Position numbers and translations under genes: made by a program. From contig NZ_AP022603.1 in the NCBI RefSeq assembly GCF_010726955.1, forward strand, positions 2,480,001-2,544,000: DNA of 64,000 nt, written 5' to 3'. This stretch comes from Mycolicibacterium fallax. GTDB taxonomy: Bacteria; Actinomycetota; Actinomycetes; Mycobacteriales; Mycobacteriaceae. Of this stretch, positions 51,112-60,539 are shown in pieces; positions within the stretch are counted from its first letter, which is position 1, and each line of letters opens with the position of its first letter. The notes beneath the pieces are model-generated. The model searched no databases and had not been told where the DNA came from. It saw only the letters and a list, made by a program, of their open reading frames with translations.

Positions 51112-53307
51112 ATGCCGATCGCGATCGCCGAAGAACACCTCGCCCTGGCCGACTCGGTCCGGGCCCTGGTCGCCAAGGTGGCGCCCGCCGAGGTGCTGCA
51201 CGAGGCGCTGGAAACCCCGCTGGACAACCCGCCGCCGTACTGGCGGGCCGCCGCCGAGCAGGGCCTGACCGGCGTGCACCTGGCCGAGTCGGTCGGCGGG
51301 CAGGGCTTCGGCATCCTGGAGCTGGCGGTCGTGCTGGCCGAGTTCGGCTACGGCGCGGTACCCGGCCCATTCGTGCCGTCGGCCATTGCCAGTGCGCTGA
51401 TCGCCGCGCACGACCCCGACTACCCGCTGCTGGCCGAGCTGGCCGCCGGCACCTCCATCGCCGCCTACGCCATCGACTCGGGGCTGACCGCCACCCGGCT
51501 CGGCGAGGTGCTGGTGATCCGCGGCGAGGCCCGCGCGGTGCCGGCCGCCGGGCAGGCCGACGTGCTGGTGCTGCCGGTCGCGATCGACAGCGGCGAGGAA
51601 TGGGTGGTGCTCAACGCCGCCGACCTGGAGATCGAGCCGCGGGTCAGCGTCGACCCGGCCCGGCCGATCGCCGACGTGCGGGCCAACGCCATCGAGATCG
51701 GCGACGACCGGGTGCTGACCACGCTGTCCCGGGCCCGCGCCCGCGCGCTGATGTCGACGCTGCTGTCGGCCGAGGCCGTCGGGGTGGCCCGCTGGTGCAC
51801 CGACTCGGCCTCCGGCTACGCCAAGATCCGCGAGCAGTTCGGCCGGCCGATCGGCCAGTTCCAGGCCGTCAAGCACAAGTGCGCCGAGATGATCGCCACC
51901 ACCGAGCGGGCCACCGCCGCGGTGTGGGACGCCGCCCGCGCGCTCGACGAGGCGACCGCCGGGGACCCGGCCGCCACCCAGCACGAGTTCGCCGCCGCCG
52001 TCGCCGCCACCCTGGCGCCGGTCGCCGCCCAGCACTGCGCCCAGGACTGCATCCAGGTGCACGGCGGCATCGGTTTCACCTGGGAGCACGACACCAACGT
52101 CTACTACCGCCGGGCACTGGCCCTGGTGGCCTGCTTCGGCCGGGCCGCGGACTACCCGCAGCTCGTCGTCGACGCCGCCACCAGCACCGGGATGCGCGGC
52201 ATCGACATCGACCTGGATCCGCAGACCGAGAAGCTGCGCGGCGAGATCCGCGCCGAGGTCGACGCCCTCAAGGCCCTGCCCGGCGGCCCGGAGCGCAACG
52301 CCGCGATCGCCGAGGGCGGCTGGGTGCAGCCGCACCTGCCCCGGCCGTGGGGCCGCGCGGCCAGCCCGATCGAGCAGGTGATCATCGCCCAGGAGTTCAG
52401 CGCGGGCCGGGTCAAGCGGCCGCCGATGGGCATCGCCGCCTGGCTGATCCCGTCGATCGTGGCCTACGGCACCGAGGCCCAGCAGCAGCGCTTCCTGCCG
52501 GCCACCTTCCGCGGCGAGATGATCTGGTGCCAGCTGTTCTCCGAGCCGGGCGCCGGCAGTGACCTGGCCAGCCTGACCAGCAAGGCCACCAAGGTCGACG
52601 GCGGCTGGCGGATCACCGGGCAGAAGATCTGGACCACCGGCGCCCAGTACTCGGCGTGGGGCGCGCTGCTGGCCCGCACCGATCCGAGTGCGCCCAAGCA
52701 TCAGGGCATCACCTACTTCCTGCTGGACATGACCGCCCCCGGGGTGGAGGTCAAGCCGCTGCGGGAGCTGACCGGCAACGCCATGTTCAACACGGTGTTC
52801 ATCGACGACGTGTTCGTGCCCGACGACATGGTGCTCGGCGAGGTGAACCGGGGCTGGGAGGTCAGCCGCAACACCCTGACCAACGAGCGGGTCTCGATCG
52901 GCAGCAGCGAACCGGCGTTCCTGGCGAACCTGGACCTGTTCGTGGAGTTCCTGGCCGACGGCCAGTTCGACCAGATCGAGCAGAATCACGCCGGCCGGCT
53001 GATCGCCGAGGGGCACGCCGCCAAGCTGCTGAACCTGCGCTCCACCCTGCTCACCCTGGCTGGCGGCGACGCCATGCCGTCGGCGGCGATCTCCAAGCTG
53101 CTGTCGATGCGCACCGGCCAGGGCTACGCCGAGTTCGCGGTGGCGTCCTTCGGCACCGACGGCATCGTCGGTGACCCGGACACCCCGTCGGGCAGGTGGG
53201 CCGAGTACCTGATGGGCAGCCGCGCCACCACCATCTACGGCGGCACCTCCGAGGTGCAGCTGAACATCATCGCCGAGCGGCTGCTGGGCCTGCCCCGGGA
53301 TCCGTAG
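51112..53307 (+). CDS. fadE6: Acyl-CoA dehydrogenase FadE6, double-domain
   Basis: The protein has 731 aa, the same as Rv0271c. Two fused acyl-CoA dehydrogenase units. The first (to ~residue 350) has IREQFGRPIGQFQAVKHKCAEM and QVHGGIGFTWEHD; the second (~400-731) has QLFSEPGAGSDLASL, ITGQKIWTTGAQYS and TIYGGTSEVQLNIIAERLLG. FAD enzymes of this kind introduce the alpha-beta double bond in beta-oxidation. The ATG at 51112 matches the family length. Convergent with fadD2, as in M. tuberculosis. Confidence 0.95.
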   Translation: MPIAIAEEHLALADSVRALVAKVAPAEVLHEALETPLDNPPPYWRAAAEQGLTGVHLAESVGGQGFGILELAVVLAEFGYGAVPGPFVPSAIASALIAAHDPDYPLLAELAAGTSIAAYAIDSGLTATRLGEVLVIRGEARAVPAAGQADVLVLPVAIDSGEEWVVLNAADLEIEPRVSVDPARPIADVRANAIEIGDDRVLTTLSRARARALMSTLLSAEAVGVARWCTDSASGYAKIREQFGRPIGQFQAVKHKCAEMIATTERATAAVWDAARALDEATAGDPAATQHEFAAAVAATLAPVAAQHCAQDCIQVHGGIGFTWEHDTNVYYRRALALVACFGRAADYPQLVVDAATSTGMRGIDIDLDPQTEKLRGEIRAEVDALKALPGGPERNAAIAEGGWVQPHLPRPWGRAASPIEQVIIAQEFSAGRVKRPPMGIAAWLIPSIVAYGTEAQQQRFLPATFRGEMIWCQLFSEPGAGSDLASLTSKATKVDGGWRITGQKIWTTGAQYSAWGALLARTDPSAPKHQGITYFLLDMTAPGVEVKPLRELTGNAMFNTVFIDDVFVPDDMVLGEVNRGWEVSRNTLTNERVSIGSSEPAFLANLDLFVEFLADGQFDQIEQNHAGRLIAEGHAAKLLNLRSTLLTLAGGDAMPSAAISKLLSMRTGQGYAEFAVASFGTDGIVGDPDTPSGRWAEYLMGSRATTIYGGTSEVQLNIIAERLLGLPRDP

Positions 53308-53347
53308 CCCGCCGGGCCGCGGGATCCGTGGCCGGGCCCGCCGGGGC

Positions 53348-55120
53348 CTACTTCGGGTCGTCGCCCCCGTCAGGGTGCAGGACGTCGGCGATCTTCTCGG
53401 AGAGGTTGGCCACGGTGTCCTCGACGGTGGCCACCCCCTCGCCGATGTCGCGCAGCACCCGCTTGAGGATCTTGCCGGTCGGGTTGCGCGGCAACTCGTC
53501 GATGAACACCACCTCGCGGGGCACCTTGTAGCGGGCCAGGTTGTCCCGGACGTAGGCCTTGACGGCGTCCTCGTCGATCTCGGCGCCCTCGGCCTTGACG
53601 ACGAACGCCCGCAGCCGTGATCCCCATTCCTTGTCGTCGACGCCCAGCGCCGTCGCCTCGACGATCTCCGGGTGCCCGGACAGCAGGTCCTCGATTTCGG
53701 CGGGGAAGACGTTCTCGCCGCCGCAGATGATCATCTCGTCGTCGCGGCCGCTGACGTAGAGCAGGCCGTCGGCGTCGAAGTAGCCGACGTCACCGGAGGA
53801 CATCAGGCCGTCGATGACCTGCTTGCCGCCACCGCCGGTGTAGCCCTCGAACGGGAAGGTGTTGCCGACGAAGATCCGGCCCACCTGCCCCTGGGGCACC
53901 TCGTTGCCGTCGTCGTCGACGATCTTGATCCGCACGCCCTTGACCACCGGCCCGACGGTGGCCGCGTCCTTCTGCAGGTCCTGCGGCCGGGCGATGGTGG
54001 CGAACGCGATCTCGGTGGAGCCGTACAGGTTGTAGACGACCGGGCCCAGATCCTTCATCGCCCGGGTGGCCAGCTCGGCGCCCAGCTGGGACCCGGACAC
54101 GAAGACGATCCGCAGGCTGGAGGTGTCCGGCTTGGTCTCCAGGGTGTCGCGGTAGTCCAGGATCCGCGAGAGCATCACCGGCACCACCACCATGGCGGTG
54201 ACCCGGTGCTCCTCGATGTCGGCCAGCACGGTGGCTGGCTTGAAGCGGCGCCGCAGCACCAGGGTGTTGCCCAGCATCATCGCGATGGTGCAGTGCAGGA
54301 AGCCCAGCGCGTGGAACATCGGCGCCGGCAGCGAGGTCACCTCACCGCTGCGGAACGGCACGGCCGACAGGATGCCGCCGATCGGCGCCAGCGACGGCGG
54401 GGCGGCCCGGTTCGCGCCCTTGGGGGTGCCGGTGGTTCCGCTGGTCAGGATGATGATCTTGGCCTGCTTGGTGGCCCGGGGCGCCGGCCGGTCGTCGCCG
54501 CCGGCGATCAGGTCGGCCAGCGTCTGGGCGGTGCTGCCCGACGGGGTGTCGGAGTCCGGGTTGGTGGGCAGCGCCCGCAGTTTGCCCAGCGGCGGGTCGG
54601 CCTCGGCAACCGCGGCGGTGTATTCGTCGTCGTGGATGATCAGCTGGGCGCCCTCGCGCTCGGAGACCTCCTTGATCTGCGGGCCGGAGAATTCGCTGTT
54701 GAGCAGGATCATCCGAGCGCCGACCCGGGCCGCGCCGTAGAGCGCGATGAGGAACCACCGGTGGTTGCGGATCAGCAGCGCCACCCCGTCGCCGTCGCTG
54801 ACGCCCCGGGCCCGCAGCGCGTTGGCCACCGCGTGCGCGGCGGCGTCGAGCTCGGCGAAGGTGAGCTGGCCGTCGTCGTCGATGATGGCGATGCCGTTCG
54901 GGTTCCGCCGCGCGTTGAGCGCCGGGATCATCCCGATCTCACCCCAGCGGGCGATGTCGGCCAGCAGGTTGGCAAAGGTCAACGGGTCCATCTTCAGCGC
55001 CCCGGCCTCGAACATCTTTCGGGCGTAATGCAATTCGGCCGCGCCGCGTTCGGCGTACTTCGACACGGATTCACCCAGGGCACCGGCGGTCTGGAGGGCC
55101 AGATCTGTCAGCTTCGACAT
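53348..55120 (-). CDS. fadD2: Long-chain fatty acyl-CoA ligase FadD2
   Basis: The protein has 590 aa (Rv0270: 560). ANL enzyme with IIILTSGTTGTPKGA (A3), YGSTEIAFATI (A5), SSGDVGYFDADGLLYVSGRDDEMI (A7/A8), ENVFPAEIE and the catalytic Lys in NPTGKILKRVL. It activates long-chain fatty acids to CoA esters for the FadE6-type oxidation encoded beside it. The extra N-terminal ~40 residues (LGESVSKYAERGAAELHYAR) are common to this FadD group. The ATG is at 55120. Confidence 0.95.
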   Translation of the reverse strand: MSKLTDLALQTAGALGESVSKYAERGAAELHYARKMFEAGALKMDPLTFANLLADIARWGEIGMIPALNARRNPNGIAIIDDDGQLTFAELDAAAHAVANALRARGVSDGDGVALLIRNHRWFLIALYGAARVGARMILLNSEFSGPQIKEVSEREGAQLIIHDDEYTAAVAEADPPLGKLRALPTNPDSDTPSGSTAQTLADLIAGGDDRPAPRATKQAKIIILTSGTTGTPKGANRAAPPSLAPIGGILSAVPFRSGEVTSLPAPMFHALGFLHCTIAMMLGNTLVLRRRFKPATVLADIEEHRVTAMVVVPVMLSRILDYRDTLETKPDTSSLRIVFVSGSQLGAELATRAMKDLGPVVYNLYGSTEIAFATIARPQDLQKDAATVGPVVKGVRIKIVDDDGNEVPQGQVGRIFVGNTFPFEGYTGGGGKQVIDGLMSSGDVGYFDADGLLYVSGRDDEMIICGGENVFPAEIEDLLSGHPEIVEATALGVDDKEWGSRLRAFVVKAEGAEIDEDAVKAYVRDNLARYKVPREVVFIDELPRNPTGKILKRVLRDIGEGVATVEDTVANLSEKIADVLHPDGGDDPK

Positions 55121-55218
55121 GGCTCAAGCCTAGGGCGGTCGGGGGTGTTTCGGCGTGGATTAGTGGCGATCGGGTTGCCTATCCTCTGTTTCAGCGGCCA
55201 CAACGGAGGAGAACGCAG

Positions 55219-56661
55219 ATGGCGGGAGCACCCGAGCAGCCGACGGCAACGGAACCGGCGGACACCGCCGCGCCCGCGCGCAATCTGTCGGTCGACTACT
55301 ACCGGGTCTCCGGGGTGGCCCTGATCGTCTTCGGGCACTGGCTGCTGTCCAGCATCACCTACCGCAACGGTGAGTTCGGTCTGGAGCAACCGCTGGTCGA
55401 CATCCCGTGGACGCAGTGGCTGGTCTGGCTGATGCAGGCGGTGCCGGTGTTCTTCGTCGCCGCCGGCTACGCCACCGCGGTGTCCTGGGCGCACTGGCGC
55501 GACACCGGCCGGATGAGCCGGCAGGACTGGGTCCGGCGCCGGTTGAGCGCCGCGCTCGGACCGACCGGCGCCTACCTGGCCTTCATCTGGACGCTGATGA
55601 TCATCGCGAAGCTGGTCGGCGCGCCGGGTGCGGTGCTGGACTACGCGGGCTGGGCGGTGGCCATGCAGCTGTGGTTCCTGGCGGTCTACGCCCTGGTGGT
55701 CTACCTGACCCCGGTCGTCGTGGCCGCGTTCCGGCGCTGGGGGCTGTGGGTGCCGGCGACCCTCGGGCTCGGCGTTGCGGTGGTCGACCTGCTCAGCATC
55801 GTCGGCAAGGTGCCCTACCTGCACTGGGCGAACTACCTGCTGTGTTGGGGGGCGATGTACACCATCGGCATCGCCTGGCACGCCGGCCGGTTCGACGAGC
55901 GGTGTAGTTCCGCGAGTAAGAGACCGGCCGGCAACAACGCCGGCCGGTTCTCGGCCGGTTCGACGAGCGGTGTAGTTCCGCGAGGAAGAGGCCGGCCGCG
56001 GGGCATGAACGAGCGGCGTAGGCCGCTGCTCATGCTGGGGGTCTCCGCGGTGATGCTCGCGGTGCTGATCGGCTGGGGTCCCTATCCGGTTTGCATGATC
56101 GACATTCCCGGCCAGCCGATCCAGAACTCCTCGCCGCCGTCGCTGGCGATGTTCTTCTTCGGCTGCGCGCAGGCCGGCATCGCGATCTCGCTGGGCACGC
56201 TGGTCACCCGGGCGATGAGCGGCCGGCGCACCCGGCGGTTCCTGTCGGTGGCCAACACCAACGTGATGGCGCTGTACCTGTGGCACATGGTCCCCGTCGT
56301 GGTGGTGGCCGCGATCGCCTACCCGCTCGGGCTGCTGCCGCAGTACCCGGAGGACAGCGGCCCGTGGTGGGCGATGCGGGGCGTGTGGGTGCTGATCCTG
56401 GCGGTGGTGACGGCCGGGCTGATGCTGACCCTGTTCAAGCTGCGGCGGATCTTCGCCGCGTCGCTGCCCGAGATCCGGGTGGGCTGGTCACCGCGCTGGA
56501 CGGACCTGACCCTGTTCGCCGGGGTGGCGCTGGCGGCCTACGGCATCACGGTGGTCTCGGCGGCCGGGTTCGCCCCCCACGGCGTCATTCCCTGGCATTC
56601 GGTGATCGCGTTCGCGGTGGGCGCGGTGCTGGTGGCCGTGCAACCTCGCCGGGAGTCTTGA
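55219..56661 (+). CDS. Integral membrane acyltransferase (acyltransferase-3 family)
   Basis: The protein has 480 aa; mycobacterial relatives have about 400-410. It starts with SVDYYRVSGVALIVFGHWLL, the family motif with Arg and His, and has about ten membrane helices. Such enzymes transfer acetyl, succinyl or other acyl groups to envelope glycans or lipids. A 38-residue foreign segment (FDERCSSASKRPAGNNAGRF and onward) interrupts the cytoplasmic loop between ...IAWHAGR and RRRPLLMLGVSAVML; see the repeat entry. The ATG at 55219 follows GGAGGAGA. Divergent from fadD2. Confidence 0.88.
   Translation: MAGAPEQPTATEPADTAAPARNLSVDYYRVSGVALIVFGHWLLSSITYRNGEFGLEQPLVDIPWTQWLVWLMQAVPVFFVAAGYATAVSWAHWRDTGRMSRQDWVRRRLSAALGPTGAYLAFIWTLMIIAKLVGAPGAVLDYAGWAVAMQLWFLAVYALVVYLTPVVVAAFRRWGLWVPATLGLGVAVVDLLSIVGKVPYLHWANYLLCWGAMYTIGIAWHAGRFDERCSSASKRPAGNNAGRFSAGSTSGVVPRGRGRPRGMNERRRPLLMLGVSAVMLAVLIGWGPYPVCMIDIPGQPIQNSSPPSLAMFFFGCAQAGIAISLGTLVTRAMSGRRTRRFLSVANTNVMALYLWHMVPVVVVAAIAYPLGLLPQYPEDSGPWWAMRGVWVLILAVVTAGLMLTLFKLRRIFAASLPEIRVGWSPRWTDLTLFAGVALAAYGITVVSAAGFAPHGVIPWHSVIAFAVGAVLVAVQPRRES
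55895..56016. mobile_element. 114-bp in-frame insertion flanked by 8-bp direct repeats
   Basis: ACGAGCGG occurs at 55895-55902, 55963-55970 and 56009-56016. Removing 114 bp between the outer copies would restore an uninterrupted acyltransferase loop (FDE-RRRPLLM). The insert contains a 46-nt direct repeat (GGCCGGTTCGACGAGCGGTG and onward, at 55885 and 55953) and a near-perfect hairpin CCGGCCGG-CAACAACG-CCGGCCGG (55924-55947). It has the size and structure of a MITE- or REP-like element or a local duplication. Confidence 0.5.
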
Positions 56662-56700
56662 CCCGCACCCGCGGCGGGTGCTAAGCAGGTGCTCAGCATT

Positions 56701-56719
56701 GTGGCGTGACGTGCGCCAC
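56701..56719. promoter_or_regulatory. Inverted repeat before the aldehyde dehydrogenase gene
   Basis: GTGGCGTGACGTGCGCCAC has perfect 6-nt arms (GTGGCG/CGCCAC). It lies 20 nt before the TTG start and 6 nt before AGGAGG, so it could be an operator or could fold in the leader. Weak evidence. Confidence 0.35.
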
Positions 56720-56738
56720 GCACCCGAGGAGGATTCCG

Positions 56739-58208
56739 TTGTCGCTGAGTGCCGTCGCCAGTTCGGTCATCGATGATCTTGCCGCCCGTCCCGGCACCGG
56801 CGAGGCCATCGCCGTCGTCGACCCGTCCACCGAGGAGCGGATCACCGAGTTCCCCGACGCCGGGCCCGAGGCCGTCAACACCGCCGTCGCCGCCGCCAAG
56901 GCCAGCTACGACTCCGGGGTGTGGACCGACATTCCGGGCCGCCAGCGCGCCAAGGCGCTGTGGCGCCTGGGCGACCTGATCGACGAGCACGCCAAGGCGT
57001 TCGCCGAGTTGGAGTCGCTGGATGCCGGGATGCCGCCGATGCAGGCCGAGATGATCGTGTCGACCTGCGCGGAGTTCTTCCGCTACTACGCCGGCTGGTG
57101 CACCAAGATCAACGGCAGCAGCTACCAGGTGCAGATGGAGGGCGGCGTCAACAGCACGCACGCCAACTTCCACGCCTACACCCAGAAGGAGCCCTACGGC
57201 GTCGTCGGGCTGATCTACCCGTGGAACGGGCCGCTGTTCAACGCCTGCGCCAAGATCGCCCCGGCGCTGGCGGCGGGCTGCTCGGCCGTGGTCAAGCCGG
57301 CCGAGGAGACCCCGCTGTCGGCGGTGCTGCTGGAGCGGCTGATCGCCGAGGCCGGCATCCCCGAGGGGGTGGCCAACTTCGTCATCGGCTACGGCGCCAC
57401 CGCGGGCGCGGCGATCACCGCCCACCCGGACGTGGAGAAGGTCGCCTTCACCGGCTCGACCGAGGTCGGCAAGCAGATCATGCGCGAGTCGGCGGACAAC
57501 CTGAAGAAGGTCACCCTCGAGCTCGGCGGTAAGTCCCCGGTGCTGATCTACGAGGACGCCGACCTGGACATGGCCATCATGATGGCCTCGATGGGCATCT
57601 TCGTGCACTCCGGCCAGGGCTGCGTGTGCGGTTCCCGGGTGTTCGTGCAGCGCAGTGTCTACGACCGGGTGGTGGCCGGGATCTCGATGATCGGCGAGAA
57701 CCTGGTGCTGGGCGGGCCGCAGGACGAGGGCGCCATGATCAGCCCGCTGGTCAGCCAAAAGCAGCTCGACCGGGTAATGGGCTACATCGATCAGGGCAAG
57801 CGCGACGGCGCCGAGATCGTCAGCGGCGGCTACCGGCTGGACCGCAAGGGCTACTTCATCAAGCCCACCGTGGTCACCGGCGTCGACCCGGAGACCAGCA
57901 GCCTCTACAAGGAGGAGATCTTCGGCCCGGTCGTCACCATCTTGCCGTTCGACGACGACGACGAGGCCATCGCGATGGCCAACGACACCAACTACGGCCT
58001 GGCCGCCACCGCCTGGACCACCAACCTGGCCCGCGCGCACAACCTGGGCAAGCGGCTCAACGCCGGCATGGTGGGGCTGAACTGCCAGCTGACCTTCGAC
58101 CACAACGTGCCGTTCGGTGGCTACAAGCACTCCGGCGTCGGCAAGGAGTTCGGCTACGAGGGCATCGACGGCTACCTGAAGACCAAGTCGATCTGGGCCG
58201 CCCTCTGA
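56739..58208 (+). CDS. NAD(P)+-dependent aldehyde dehydrogenase
   Basis: The protein has 489 aa, the family length. The nucleotide-binding loop is VAFTGSTEVGKQI, the catalytic Glu is in VTLELGGKSPVLI and the catalytic Cys in SGQGCVCGSRVFV; EEIFGPVVTILPFDDDDEAI and MVGLNCQLTFDHNVPFGGYKHSG are conserved. It oxidises aldehydes to acids. The TTG at 56739 is chosen because AGGAGG lies 7 nt upstream; a GTG at 56706 is in frame. Neighbouring SDR genes could supply the aldehyde. Confidence 0.93.
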   Translation: MSLSAVASSVIDDLAARPGTGEAIAVVDPSTEERITEFPDAGPEAVNTAVAAAKASYDSGVWTDIPGRQRAKALWRLGDLIDEHAKAFAELESLDAGMPPMQAEMIVSTCAEFFRYYAGWCTKINGSSYQVQMEGGVNSTHANFHAYTQKEPYGVVGLIYPWNGPLFNACAKIAPALAAGCSAVVKPAEETPLSAVLLERLIAEAGIPEGVANFVIGYGATAGAAITAHPDVEKVAFTGSTEVGKQIMRESADNLKKVTLELGGKSPVLIYEDADLDMAIMMASMGIFVHSGQGCVCGSRVFVQRSVYDRVVAGISMIGENLVLGGPQDEGAMISPLVSQKQLDRVMGYIDQGKRDGAEIVSGGYRLDRKGYFIKPTVVTGVDPETSSLYKEEIFGPVVTILPFDDDDEAIAMANDTNYGLAATAWTTNLARAHNLGKRLNAGMVGLNCQLTFDHNVPFGGYKHSGVGKEFGYEGIDGYLKTKSIWAAL

Positions 58209-58221
58209 GCGACCCGGTCGC

Positions 58222-58827
58222 TCACCGTGTTCCGGCCGGCCGATAACCCTCGGTCAGCCGGAACACGGTGCGCTCCAACGCCGGCAGGATGTCGGCGATA
58301 CCGATCTCGCCGGCCACGAACCGGCCCAGCAGGCCGTAGATGACGTTGGAGACGACGATGTCCAGGTCGGCGACGAACTCCGGGTCCACCCCGGCGAGCA
58401 CCTCGCGGCTGGCCGGCAGCACCTCGTCGAACCCGCGGCGCACCAGCGCGTCGCCGCCCGGGGCCGAGCGCGCCCGGTAGTAGGCCTTGAGCATGCCGGG
58501 GTGCCGCTCCCACGGCTCGAAGATGGTGCGCAGCATCCGCATCTCGCCCTCATACAGCGACTCCTCGGCATCGCCGGGACCTTGCCGCAGGCCGGCCCAG
58601 CGGTGCTCGTCCATCCACCGGGACAGCGCCGCCCGGATCAGGTCGTCGCGGGTGGGGTAGCGCTTGTAGATGGTGGCCAGCGAGGTGCGGGCCCGGCGCG
58701 CGACGGTGCGCAGCGCGACGGCGTCGTAGCCGTCGGACTCCAGGATCTCCGCGACGATCCGCAGCACCCGGTCGTCGGCGGCGTCCGGCCCGTCGGCGCC
58801 CCGACGGTCGGCATCGACAATGGCCAT
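58222..58827 (-). CDS. TetR-family transcriptional regulator
   Basis: The protein has 201 aa. The helix-turn-helix is VLRIVAEILESDGYDAVALRTVARRARTSLATIYKRYPTRDDL. The C-terminal ligand domain is rich in Leu, Phe and Arg. The ATG at 58827 is preferred (AAGGGGGTGAGG before it); a GTG at 58833 is possible. It is divergent from the SDR operon across two palindromes at 58851-58885 and probably represses it, possibly with the aldehyde dehydrogenase gene that ends 13 nt away tail-to-tail. Confidence 0.92.
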   Translation of the reverse strand: MAIVDADRRGADGPDAADDRVLRIVAEILESDGYDAVALRTVARRARTSLATIYKRYPTRDDLIRAALSRWMDEHRWAGLRQGPGDAEESLYEGEMRMLRTIFEPWERHPGMLKAYYRARSAPGGDALVRRGFDEVLPASREVLAGVDPEFVADLDIVVSNVIYGLLGRFVAGEIGIADILPALERTVFRLTEGYRPAGTR

Positions 58828-58850
58828 CCTCACCCCCTTGTCCGCGTGAT

Positions 58851-58885
58851 GTAACGCCGTTACGCTACCGCAGTAACACGGTTAC
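58851..58885. promoter_or_regulatory. Paired TetR-type operators
   Basis: GTAACGCCGTTAC (58851-58863) and GTAACACGGTTAC (58873-58885) are two 13-nt palindromes of the form GTAAC-n3-GTTAC with centres 22 bp apart, about two helical turns. They fill the gap between the divergent TetR and SDR genes, as expected for cooperative binding of two repressor dimers. Confidence 0.75.
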
Positions 58886-58908
58886 ACCCGATCGGAAAGT
58901 GAGGCCCC

Positions 58909-59739
58909 ATGCCAGCCCTCGACGGGAAAGTCGCCTTCATCACCGGGGTGGCCCGCGGCCAGGGCCGCAGCCACGCGCTGCGGCTGGCCGCCGACGGCGC
59001 CGCCATCATCGGCGTGGACAGCTGCGCGGACATCGCCACCAACTGCTACCCGATGGCCAGCCGCGCCGAACTCGACGAGACCGTCGAACTGGTGCGCGCC
59101 GCCGGCGGCCGGATGCACGCCTCGGTCGCCGACGTCCGGGACTACCCGGCGCTGGCGGCCGCGCTGCAGGCCGGGGTCGACGAGTTCGGCCGGCTCGACA
59201 TCGTCTGCGCCAACGCCGGCATCGCCGGGATGGCCTTTCGGGAACTGTCCGTCGAGGAAGACCTGCAGACCTGGACCGACGTCATCGACGTCAACCTGGT
59301 CGGCTCGTTCCACACCGCCAAGGCCGCCATCGGGCACCTGATCGCCGGCGGCCGCGGCGGCTCCATCGTGTTCACCAGCTCGACGGCCGGGCTGAAGGGC
59401 TTCGGCGGGCTCGGCGGCGGCGGGCTGGGCTACGCGGCGTCCAAGCACGGCATCGTCGGGCTGATGCGCACCCTGGCCAACGCCCTTGCCCCGCACAGCA
59501 TCCGGGTCAACACCGTGCACCCCACCGCGGTCAACACCATGATGGCGGTCAACCCGGAGATGACCGCGTTCCTGGAGAACTACCCCGGTGGCGGCCCGCA
59601 CCTGCAGAACCCGATGCCGGTGCAGATGCTGGAACCGGCCGACATCAGCGCGGCGATCGCCTTCCTGGCCTCCGACGCCGCCCAGTACGTCACCGGGGTC
59701 ACCTTCCCCGTCGACGCCGGCTTCTGCAACAAGCTGTGA
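58909..59739 (+). CDS. Mycofactocin-type SDR oxidoreductase
   Basis: The protein has 276 aa. Rossmann start VAFITGVARGQGRSHALRLAADGA, a D-segment IIGVDSCADIATNCYPMAS with the insertion typical of mycofactocin-coupled SDRs (TIGR03971 type), catalytic Ser in SSTAGLKG and the YAASKHG Tyr-Lys pair, then IRVNTVHPTAVNT and the C-terminal TGVTFPVDAGF. These enzymes hold NAD(H) tightly and pass electrons to mycofactocin when oxidising alcohols. The substrate is unknown. The ATG at 58909 follows GGAAAGTGAGG. Confidence 0.9.
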   Translation: MPALDGKVAFITGVARGQGRSHALRLAADGAAIIGVDSCADIATNCYPMASRAELDETVELVRAAGGRMHASVADVRDYPALAAALQAGVDEFGRLDIVCANAGIAGMAFRELSVEEDLQTWTDVIDVNLVGSFHTAKAAIGHLIAGGRGGSIVFTSSTAGLKGFGGLGGGGLGYAASKHGIVGLMRTLANALAPHSIRVNTVHPTAVNTMMAVNPEMTAFLENYPGGGPHLQNPMPVQMLEPADISAAIAFLASDAAQYVTGVTFPVDAGFCNKL

Positions 59740-60539
59740 ACGGGCGCGTAGCGGGCAAGCGGGTGCTGGTCACCGGCGCCGCCCGGGGAATGGGCCGCAG
59801 TCACGCGGTGCGACTGGCCGAGGAGGGCGCCGACCTCATCCTGGTCGACATCTGCGCGTCGCTGCCCGACATCGACTACCCGCTGGCCGCGACCGAGGAC
59901 CTCGCCGAGACCGCGCGACTGGTCGAGGAGCAGGGCCGCCGCGCCATCACCCACGTGGTGGACGTGCGCGACGCCGCCGCGCTGACCGCCGCGGTCGACG
60001 ACGGGGTGACCCGGCTCGGCGGACTGGACGCCTCGGTTGCCAACGCCGGGGTGATCACCGGCGGCACCTGGGACACCACCACCGCCGAGCAGTGGCGCAC
60101 CGTCGTCGACGTCAACCTGATCGGCACCTGGAACACCTGCGCGGCGGCGCTGCCGCACCTGGTCGACCACGGCGGCAGCCTGGTCAACATCAGTTCGGTG
60201 GCCGGCCTCAAGGGCAGCCCGCTGCACACCCCCTACACCGCCTCCAAGCACGGCGTCGTCGGGATGAGCCGCGCGCTGGCCAATGAGCTCGCCGCGGTCA
60301 ACGTCCGGGTCAACACCGTGCACCCCACCGGGGTCGACACCGGGATGCGGCCCGATGCGCTGCACGCGCTGCTGCACGGCGAGCGCGCCGATTTGGGCCC
60401 GATCTTCCAGAACGCGCTGCCGATCGTGATGACCGAGGCCCGCGACGTCAGCAACGCCGTGCTGTTCCTGGTCTCCGACGAGTCCCGGCACGTCACCGGC
60501 CTGGAGTTCAAGGTCGACGCCGGGGTGACGCTGCGATGA
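59736..60539 (+). CDS. Mycofactocin-type SDR oxidoreductase, second copy
   Basis: The protein has 267 aa. VLVTGAARGMGRSHAVRLAEEGA, LILVDICASLPDIDYPLAATEDL, Ser in ISSVAGLKG, YTASKHG, VRVNTVHPTGVDTGM and TGLEFKVDAGV. It has the same subfamily features as the upstream SDR, to which it is related but not a recent duplicate. The GTG at 59736 overlaps the previous stop (GTGA) and its own stop overlaps the next ATG, so all three genes are translated as a coupled set. Confidence 0.9.
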   Translation: MNGRVAGKRVLVTGAARGMGRSHAVRLAEEGADLILVDICASLPDIDYPLAATEDLAETARLVEEQGRRAITHVVDVRDAAALTAAVDDGVTRLGGLDASVANAGVITGGTWDTTTAEQWRTVVDVNLIGTWNTCAAALPHLVDHGGSLVNISSVAGLKGSPLHTPYTASKHGVVGMSRALANELAAVNVRVNTVHPTGVDTGMRPDALHALLHGERADLGPIFQNALPIVMTEARDVSNAVLFLVSDESRHVTGLEFKVDAGVTLR

